64,000 nt of DNA from JAJYIW01 sp963781665 (GTDB lineage: Bacteria > Chloroflexota > Anaerolineae > Anaerolineales > Anaerolineaceae): the NCBI GenBank assembly GCA_963781665.1, contig CAWAGA010000002.1:4898001-4962000 (forward strand). Reading direction: 5' to 3'. The position numbers and the translations under genes are program-made. How positions within the stretch are numbered: position 1 is the stretch's first letter; each line of letters starts with the position of its first letter. Positions 55,328 to 61,792 of the stretch are shown one piece after another. A model generated the notes under the pieces. The model had not been told where the DNA came from. It worked only from the letters and a program-made list of their open reading frames with translations, and did no database searches.

Positions 55328-57313
55328 ATGATCAGTATCACTATTGACGATAAGAAGATCGAAGTAAACGAAGGCACCACCGTCCTCGAGGCATCCAGGC
55401 AGGCAGGTATTATTATCCCGACCTTATGCGACCATCCTGAGCTGACGCCGTACGGCGGATGCCGGCTCTGCCTGGTCGAAGTCGAAGGGGCCCGAACGCT
55501 GCAGCCTTCTTGCACGCTGCCGGCCAGCAATCATATGGTTGTACTAACAGACACGGAACGCACCCGCGAAGCCCGCAAGTTCGTCTTGACCTTGATTTTC
55601 AGCGAACGCAACCATTTCTGCATGTTCTGCCAGGTCAGCGGCGGCGACTGCGAGCTGCAGAATGCAGCCTATCATGAAGGAATGACCCATTGGCCGCTTT
55701 CGCCAAATTACCAGACCTTTCCGGTGGACGCTTCCAATCCCTATTTCGTATTGGACCACAACCGCTGCATTCTGTGCCGGCGCTGTGTGCGGGCTTGCAA
55801 CGAACTGGTCGGTAATTTCACTCTGGGCTTCGAAGAGCGCGGGGCAAAGAGCTTCCTGGTAGCAGACCTGGGGGCTCCCCTGGGCCAAAGCTCCTGTGTC
55901 TCCTGCGGTACCTGCGTGCAGGTTTGCCCGACCGGCGCTCTGATCGATCGCGACAGTGCCTATCGCGGCCGTGAAACCCAGGTCGATCATACCCTGACGA
56001 CCTGTATCGGCTGCAGTTTGGGCTGCGGGTTGGATGTGCTGACCCGCGACAACAACCTCGTCCGGATCGATGGGGATTGGGATTCCCCGGTCAGCAGCGG
56101 TGTCATTTGTAAGACCGGCCGCTTCATACCGGTAAACGAAGATAGGCAACGCATCCTGACACCGATGATACGCAAAGACGGCGCGTTGAAAGCCGCAACC
56201 TGGGATGAAGCCTTGACTACAATCGTCAATAAGATAAGACCTTTAGCCGGAAAGAACGGTAACGGCCTCGCAGCGATTGCATCGACCCGCCTTCCGGTCG
56301 AAGCCCTCTCCCAATTCAAACAACTTTTCGCCAACCAACTTCAGAGTGGAATAGTAACCAGCCTGGAAGAAGGCGCATTTACCGCGGCCACTCAAAGCGT
56401 TGCCAATGAGAACGGCATGCCTTTCGAAGGCAAGCTCGATGCTATAAACGCCAGTGATTGTGTGATTGCGATCGGCGTGGATCTGGTTAACGACCACGAA
56501 GTCGCCGGATTCTTCATCAAGCGCAGCCTGCCGCAAGGCACGCACCTGGTGGTTATCGACAGCCAGGATAATCCCTTGGAAGCGCTGGCGAAGATTGCCT
56601 TGAAACCTGAGAAAGGCACGGAAATCGATTTGCTCCTGGGTTTGGCATCGGCAGTTGTGAACTCCGGAACTGAAGCGCAAGACCTGGACAGCTACGCTCC
56701 CAAGAATACCGGCCAAAAGACCGGCCTTGAACCAGAAACAATTGTGGAAGCTGCAAAACTGATTGCCGAAAGCAAATGCCCGGTCATCGTATTAGGAAGC
56801 GCTGTGACAAAGAATGGATCGCAGGCAACGGTAAAAGCCGCATTGACTTTGGCGACAGCAGCCGGTGGGCCAGACCAATGCAAGTCCACGGTAGTGAGCA
56901 TCAAAGGGGAGGCGAACAGCCTGGCAGCCGCGCTGCTCCAACTCGAGCATCCAATCGAGATTAAGTCTCAACAGGCTGCCTACGTCGCCCTGGGTGACGA
57001 TACACCCAGCCAGAAGTTGATCCAGGCGCTCGAGAATGTACCCTTCGTGGCGGTGCAGGCCAGCTACGTGTCGCCCCTAACCGCAAAAGCTGATGTCGTC
57101 TTGCCAGTTGAGATCTGGTCCGAGCAAGAAGGCCATTACATCAATCTCGAAGGACGGATCCAGGCTGCCAACCGGTCGATTAAACCGGCTGAAGGCATTC
57201 GCGCCAATGCTGCGGTTTTTGCCGGCCTTGCCGAGCAGCTGGGGTTCGATCTGAACGACGATTGGAAAGCACAATTAGGCCAGGTCATCTCTTCAGTGAA
57301 CCTGTTCGACTGA
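55328..57313 (+). CDS. hoxU: Enlarged HoxU/NuoG-like iron-sulphur subunit with molybdopterin-type domain
   Basis: A 661-residue electron-transfer subunit. The order is a [2Fe-2S] domain (CDHPELTPYGGCRLC), a modified His-Cys3 site (HFCMFCQVSGGDC), two [4Fe-4S] sites (CILCRRC; CVSCGTC with CPTG), then CIGCSLGC with a later Cys in VICKTGRF, and a truncated molybdopterin-oxidoreductase-like domain. Plain HoxU has about 240 residues and ends after the ferredoxin clusters, so the last 400 residues are extra. No molybdenum ligand can be recognised. GAGAGGG precedes the ATG. It probably wires the flavin subunit to HoxY. Confidence 0.86.
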   Translation: MISITIDDKKIEVNEGTTVLEASRQAGIIIPTLCDHPELTPYGGCRLCLVEVEGARTLQPSCTLPASNHMVVLTDTERTREARKFVLTLIFSERNHFCMFCQVSGGDCELQNAAYHEGMTHWPLSPNYQTFPVDASNPYFVLDHNRCILCRRCVRACNELVGNFTLGFEERGAKSFLVADLGAPLGQSSCVSCGTCVQVCPTGALIDRDSAYRGRETQVDHTLTTCIGCSLGCGLDVLTRDNNLVRIDGDWDSPVSSGVICKTGRFIPVNEDRQRILTPMIRKDGALKAATWDEALTTIVNKIRPLAGKNGNGLAAIASTRLPVEALSQFKQLFANQLQSGIVTSLEEGAFTAATQSVANENGMPFEGKLDAINASDCVIAIGVDLVNDHEVAGFFIKRSLPQGTHLVVIDSQDNPLEALAKIALKPEKGTEIDLLLGLASAVVNSGTEAQDLDSYAPKNTGQKTGLEPETIVEAAKLIAESKCPVIVLGSAVTKNGSQATVKAALTLATAAGGPDQCKSTVVSIKGEANSLAAALLQLEHPIEIKSQQAAYVALGDDTPSQKLIQALENVPFVAVQASYVSPLTAKADVVLPVEIWSEQEGHYINLEGRIQAANRSIKPAEGIRANAAVFAGLAEQLGFDLNDDWKAQLGQVISSVNLFD

Positions 57314-57355
57314 AACCCGATGACCCATTTCTATTTAATTAATCAGGAGTAAGTC

Positions 57356-57898
57356 ATGGCAAAACCGAAAATTTCTACAGATTGGTTAGCAGGTTGTTCC
57401 GGGTGCCATATGTCTTTATTGGATATCGATGAACGCATTTTACAGGTGCTTGAACTGGTCGATATTCGGGCCACACCCATCACCGATTTAAAACAGCCGG
57501 ATGAACAAGGGGTTGATGTCGGCATCCTTGAAGGGGGTGTGAATAATACTGCCAACGAAGAGGTCGCCGAACGCATGCGAAAACGCTGCAAGGTGCTGGT
57601 GGCATTGGGAGACTGCGCCGTCTTCGGCGGAGTACCAGCTATGCGCAATTTCTTCTCGATCGAGGAAGCCCTGAGACGGGCCTATATCGAAACCCAAAGC
57701 ACAGATGCCGAAGGGAAAATCCCCAGCGACCCAGAGCTTGGCGTGCCGACAAAAGTTCGTGCCTTGCAAGATGTGGTACCGGTTGATGTATTCGTCCCCG
57801 GCTGCCCCCCAGACGCCGATACAATCTTCTATGTATTAGCCGAACTGGCCCAGGGCCGCAAACCGGTACTTAAAAATGAGAACCTGGATTGGCATTAG
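57356..57898 (+). CDS. hoxY: [NiFe] hydrogenase small subunit (HoxY type, group 3)
   Basis: A 180-residue small subunit with the single proximal [4Fe-4S] cluster. Its ligands are Cys14 and Cys17 (GCSGC), Cys87 (GDCAVFGG) and Cys150 (VPGCPP). It lacks the C-terminal medial and distal clusters and the Tat signal of uptake hydrogenases, which places it in the cytoplasmic group 3 (HoxY-like). AGGAGT precedes the ATG. HoxH follows at eight bases. Confidence 0.9.
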   Translation: MAKPKISTDWLAGCSGCHMSLLDIDERILQVLELVDIRATPITDLKQPDEQGVDVGILEGGVNNTANEEVAERMRKRCKVLVALGDCAVFGGVPAMRNFFSIEEALRRAYIETQSTDAEGKIPSDPELGVPTKVRALQDVVPVDVFVPGCPPDADTIFYVLAELAQGRKPVLKNENLDWH

Positions 57899-57906
57899 GA
57901 GGAATG

Positions 57907-59340
57907 ATGGCAACTCAAAAAATTACGATCGAACCGGTGACCCGCATCGAAGGGCACGCAAAAGTTACCATCCATCTTGATGACCAGGGGAACGTCGAGC
58001 AAGCGTACCTCCACGTCAACGAATTCCGCGGCTTCGAAAAGTTCTGCGAAGGCCGTATGTATTTCGAGATGCCGATGATCACCCCGCGCATCTGCGGGAT
58101 TTGCCCGGTGAGTCATCACCTGGCGTCAGCCAAAGCCGCCGAAGCAGTCGCCGGCTGCCCACCCCCCCGCCCGGCTTCATTGCTGCGCGAATTGATGCAC
58201 ATGGGCCAGATCATCCAGAGCCACGGGATGCACTTCTTCGAATTAGCCGGTCCCGACCTGCTGTTGGGGTTCGACGCTGACCCTGCTATCAGGAACGTGG
58301 TGGGATTGGTTCAGGCCAATCCTGGACTGACAGTTAAGGCGGTGCAGTTGCGAAAATTCGGCCAGGAAATCATCGGCACCGTAGGTGACCGGCGGGTCCA
58401 TCCCAATTTTGCCGTACCCGGTGGGGTCAACAAAGCCTTGAAAGCCGAAGGGCGCGACCACATTCTGGCCGGTTTGGATGACGCCATTGCAACGATCCAG
58501 GTAGGGCTGCAAATCATGAAAGATTGGGCAGCGAAAAACATGGAAGACATCGCCAAGTTTGCAGTATTCCCAACTGGATACCTGGGCATGGTCACCCCTG
58601 AAAACAGCCTCGAGCTTTACGAGGGTCCCATCCGCCTGATCGACTCGAAGGGAGACCAGCTTGAAAAGTTCGCCGGCCAAAATTACCTGGATTACATCCA
58701 AGAACATGTAGAAGACTGGTCATACTTGAAATTCCCCTATTACAAGAAAATGGGCTGGCCGCAAGGTGTCTATAGAGTTGGCCCTCTTGGAAGGCTTAAT
58801 GTCGCCAAAAAGATCGACACTCCTTTGGCAAACGAAGCGTTCAAGAGCTATCGGATGTTTAACGATGGCAAACCGATCGAAAATACCTTGATGTACCACT
58901 ACTCACGCCTGATCGAAACGTTGTTTGCAGCCGAAAGGGTCAAAATTTTGTTGGACGACCCCGATATTCTCAGCAATGAGATCCTCAATACAAAGCGTGA
59001 TTTCAAAGGCGAAGGGGTGGGCGTGATTGAAGCCCCACGCGGCACCCTGATTCATCATTACCAGACAAACGAAATGGGTCAGCTGCAGTTCGTCAACTTG
59101 ATTGTCTCAACCGGTCACAATAACTGGGCCATGAGTCACGCTGTCGACAGCGTCGCCAAGACCTACATTTCAGGCCACGAAGTGAGTGAAGGCCTGCTCA
59201 ACCGGGTTGAGGCAGCCATCCGGGCTCACGATCCTTGCCTTTCTTGTTCGACGCACGCAGTCGGCCAGATGCCGTTAATGATCGATCTGGTCAGTGCCGA
59301 TGGAGAAGTGGAGCGGACGATACAGCGCGATGCCGAGTAA
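57907..59340 (+). CDS. hoxH: [NiFe] hydrogenase large subunit (HoxH type, group 3d-like)
   Basis: A 477-residue catalytic subunit. The NiFe ligands are Cys63 and Cys66 (RICGICPVSHH) and Cys444 and Cys447 (DPCLSCSTH). A 27-residue C-terminal tail after His450 should be removed during maturation, which fits the protease gene overlapping its end. The N-terminal ITIEPVTRIEGHAK is also diagnostic. TAGGAGGA lies just before; ATG 57907 is preferred over ATG 57904 by spacing. With HoxEFUY it forms an NAD-linked hydrogenase; group assignment needs a tree. Confidence 0.93.
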   Translation: MATQKITIEPVTRIEGHAKVTIHLDDQGNVEQAYLHVNEFRGFEKFCEGRMYFEMPMITPRICGICPVSHHLASAKAAEAVAGCPPPRPASLLRELMHMGQIIQSHGMHFFELAGPDLLLGFDADPAIRNVVGLVQANPGLTVKAVQLRKFGQEIIGTVGDRRVHPNFAVPGGVNKALKAEGRDHILAGLDDAIATIQVGLQIMKDWAAKNMEDIAKFAVFPTGYLGMVTPENSLELYEGPIRLIDSKGDQLEKFAGQNYLDYIQEHVEDWSYLKFPYYKKMGWPQGVYRVGPLGRLNVAKKIDTPLANEAFKSYRMFNDGKPIENTLMYHYSRLIETLFAAERVKILLDDPDILSNEILNTKRDFKGEGVGVIEAPRGTLIHHYQTNEMGQLQFVNLIVSTGHNNWAMSHAVDSVAKTYISGHEVSEGLLNRVEAAIRAHDPCLSCSTHAVGQMPLMIDLVSADGEVERTIQRDAE

Positions 59341-59863
59341 AATTTTACTGGTCGGCTATGGCAACGTGGACCGCCAGGATGATGGTGTTGCCTGGCATGT
59401 CTTGAAAACTGTTGCGCAAAAGCTTGGATTACCATCCCCGGATACTCCCGGGGATGGTTTTTACGAAGTCGAATTGTCACCATCCACTGATTTGGATTCT
59501 GGGGATATGAAAACCCTGGTTGATATCTGGTTTGAACCTCAATTGACCCCCGAGATGGCCGAAACGATAGGAGCATACCAGTCGGTTTGCTTCGTCGATG
59601 CTCATACCGGCAGTGTTCCCGAAGAAATCAGTTTCCGCCTGATCAGCAGCAGTTACCAGGCTTCCCCATTTACCCATCACCTGACACCTCAGACCTGCCT
59701 GGAGTTATGCAAAGTGATTTATGGGCAGACGCCAGAAGGACATTTAATGTCGGTGCGAGGCTACGTGTTTGGATTCGCCAGCACCTTATCGGAGAGGACA
59801 AATGAACTGGCGCAAGATGCAGCCCGTCGATTGGTAATTTGGCTGGGTGAAAAAGTCGATTAA
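59330..59863 (+). CDS. Hydrogenase maturation protease
   Basis: A 177-residue HycI/HoxW-type endopeptidase. The nickel-sensing motif is GYGNVDRQDDG, followed by VCFVDAHTG with the second conserved Asp. It would cut the HoxH tail once nickel is in place. Its ATG at 59330 overlaps the hoxH end by 11 bases. It is slightly longer than most members because of an insert around residues 40-70. Confidence 0.85.
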   Translation: MPSKILLVGYGNVDRQDDGVAWHVLKTVAQKLGLPSPDTPGDGFYEVELSPSTDLDSGDMKTLVDIWFEPQLTPEMAETIGAYQSVCFVDAHTGSVPEEISFRLISSSYQASPFTHHLTPQTCLELCKVIYGQTPEGHLMSVRGYVFGFASTLSERTNELAQDAARRLVIWLGEKVD

Positions 59864-60127
59864 GATTTCCTGGTTAAAAGTGGTCAGTACAGAAACAGGC
59901 TTTAACTCAATGAGTGTGAAACTGATAAATTGAAAAACCAGGGAATACACAACCAGCTCCAATCCTAATATTCATCAGGTATGGGTGAATATCCTCAAAT
60001 GTCAACTTTACAAGTCTATTTGGACTATTAAGGTGATGACAATTTGCAAGCGCCCTGATGACGTAAAACACTATGTTCTTTATTCTAACAATGATACAAA
60101 AAGGGTGGACTTTTAAGGATTATTTTT

Positions 60128-60616
60128 ATGTTATCGCAAATCGACTTAACCGCAACCTTAGCAACAATTCCCTGGTTTCGTGACCTGTCGCACGACCAGA
60201 TCGAACAACTTGCAGGAATCATCGAAATCCGCCAGCTGGAAAGGGGCGATTATCTCTTCTTGGAAGGTGAAAAGATCGATAATCTTTACGTCATCCTCGA
60301 CGGCGAGGTCGCAATCGAGAATTACGTGCCGGGCAGAGGTAACGTGCGCGTCTTCACTGCTGAACCCCTGGATGTGATCGGTTGGGCCAGCCTGACCCCG
60401 GTCGTACGCCAGAGAGAAGACAGTGCCCGGGCTTTGGTTCCGGCCATCCTTTTAGGGTTTAGCGGGTATGCTTTAAGGCAGCTTTGTGACCAGGACCACG
60501 ACCTGGGCTTTTCAGTCATGCGCCGCCTGGCCAATATCGTCGCCAGTCGTTTGCTCAGCACTCGCCTGCAACTCCTGGACATCATTAACGGTTTACAGAC
60601 GAATAACGCCAGGTAG
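60128..60616 (+). CDS. Cyclic-nucleotide-binding-fold protein without a DNA-binding domain
   Basis: A 162-residue cNMP-fold protein (FRDLSHDQIEQLAGIIEIRQLERGDYLFLEGEKIDNLYVILDGEV). The usual phosphate-binding FGE is replaced by IGW, so true cAMP binding is doubtful. There is no C-terminal helix-turn-helix, unlike CRP/FNR. The 264-base gap before it has a weak seven-bp hairpin at 59968-59992 and no clear promoter. Its position within the hydrogenase/hyp cluster suggests a redox or allosteric role, which is speculation. Confidence 0.75.
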   Translation: MLSQIDLTATLATIPWFRDLSHDQIEQLAGIIEIRQLERGDYLFLEGEKIDNLYVILDGEVAIENYVPGRGNVRVFTAEPLDVIGWASLTPVVRQREDSARALVPAILLGFSGYALRQLCDQDHDLGFSVMRRLANIVASRLLSTRLQLLDIINGLQTNNAR

Positions 60617-60752
60617 ATGATATAAAGGAAATCCACCGTTTTATATAAACCGAATAATCAGGCAACCTGGGGTTGGTCCACATCGACGAAGGTCGCCAGC
60701 CTGGAAGGACCTATAGGCCGGGTTACCAACCAAATTTTATCTTCTTAGGGTT

Positions 60753-60758
60753 TATAAT
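60753..60758 (+). promoter_or_regulatory. Possible -10 box for leaderless hypA transcript
   Basis: TATAAT lies five bases before the hypA ATG, so the transcript would start at or next to the start codon. No ribosome site precedes hypA, in keeping with leaderless translation. No matching -35 box was found. Confidence 0.35.
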
Positions 60759-60763
60759 ATTCT

Positions 60764-61117
60764 ATGCATGAACTCGCCGTAACAGAAAGCATCCTCGCTA
60801 TCGCCAGCAAGCACGCCCAGGCAGCCGAAGCAGCTAAAGTAACAGACATATACATCGTGCTCGGGCAGCTATCGAGTATCGTTGATGATTCCGTTCAATT
60901 CTATTGGGACGTGGTCAGCCAGGAATCGATCTGCGCCGGAGCAAAGCTCCATTTTGAACGGATACCTGCCAACCTGGTTTGCCTGGATTGCGGAGCGGCA
61001 TACACCCTGGACCGCGAGCTGACCGGTTGTCCGGCCTGCCAAAGTGCCAGGGTTAAGGTTGTATCCGGAGACGAGTTCCGCCTCGATAGCATCGAAATTA
61101 CAAAGGAAGTAGAGTAA
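60764..61117 (+). CDS. hypA: Hydrogenase nickel insertion protein HypA
   Basis: A 117-residue metallochaperone that delivers nickel to the hydrogenase large subunit. It starts MHELAVTES with the nickel-binding His2, and its zinc site is CLDCGAAYTL with CPACQSARV. Length is normal. hypB follows at three bases. Confidence 0.94.
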   Translation: MHELAVTESILAIASKHAQAAEAAKVTDIYIVLGQLSSIVDDSVQFYWDVVSQESICAGAKLHFERIPANLVCLDCGAAYTLDRELTGCPACQSARVKVVSGDEFRLDSIEITKEVE

Positions 61118-61120
61118 ATC

Positions 61121-61792
61121 ATGACAACTATACGCGTTCCAGTTATCGAGCAGTTGCTGAGCGCAAACGACCAGCTGGCTGCACAAAACCGTAATTTATT
61201 TGATGCTGCCAGAGTGTTTACGATCAATCTCATGGCTTCGCCTGGAGCTGGGAAAACCAGCCTGATCTTGAAAACGATCGAGCGGGTCGCGGCTAAACAC
61301 CGCATCGGCGTCGTTGAAGGCGATACTGCACCGGTCACGATCGACGCGGATAAGGTCGTAGCGGCAGGCATGCCGGCAGTACAGATCAACACCGGAGGAG
61401 ATTGCCACCTGGATGCGGTAATGTTAAGAAAGGCCATCCCCCAGCTGCCTCTGGACGACCTGGAACTGCTAATCGTCGAAAACGTTGGAAATTTGATCTG
61501 CCCGGCCGCTTTCAGCCTGGGTACACACGCTAACGTATTAATTGCCAGCATCCCGGAAGGCGACGACAAGCCCTATAAGTACCCCAATATTTACCGGGGG
61601 TTGGACGTGGTGATCATCAATAAGATCGACCTGCAGCCTTACGTGCATTTCAACCGGGAATATTTCCAGCGTGGGGTCGAAATGCTCAATCCCGGTGTCG
61701 TCACCATGGCACTCTCATGCCAGACCGGTGAAGGTTTCGACGAATGGATCGATTGGCTGAACAACCGCATTGATCAGATGAAAGTAAAATGA
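61121..61792 (+). CDS. hypB: Hydrogenase nickel incorporation GTPase HypB
   Basis: A 223-residue SIMIBI GTPase that works with HypA. Motifs are ASPGAGKTS (P-loop), EGDTAPVTIDADKV, the metal-site CHLDAVML, ENVGNLICPA and NKIDLQPY. It lacks both the His-rich stretch and the N-terminal high-affinity CxxCGC site of E. coli HypB. It overlaps hypF by four bases (ATGA). Confidence 0.95.
   Translation: MTTIRVPVIEQLLSANDQLAAQNRNLFDAARVFTINLMASPGAGKTSLILKTIERVAAKHRIGVVEGDTAPVTIDADKVVAAGMPAVQINTGGDCHLDAVMLRKAIPQLPLDDLELLIVENVGNLICPAAFSLGTHANVLIASIPEGDDKPYKYPNIYRGLDVVIINKIDLQPYVHFNREYFQRGVEMLNPGVVTMALSCQTGEGFDEWIDWLNNRIDQMKVK

Noticed and set aside
59181..59260. Selenocysteine in the hydrogenase large subunit
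   Set aside because: The C-terminal nickel ligands are both ordinary cysteine codons, and no TGA lies in frame there.
60128..60616. CRP/FNR-type transcription factor
   Set aside because: The protein ends after the cNMP fold and has no helix-turn-helix.
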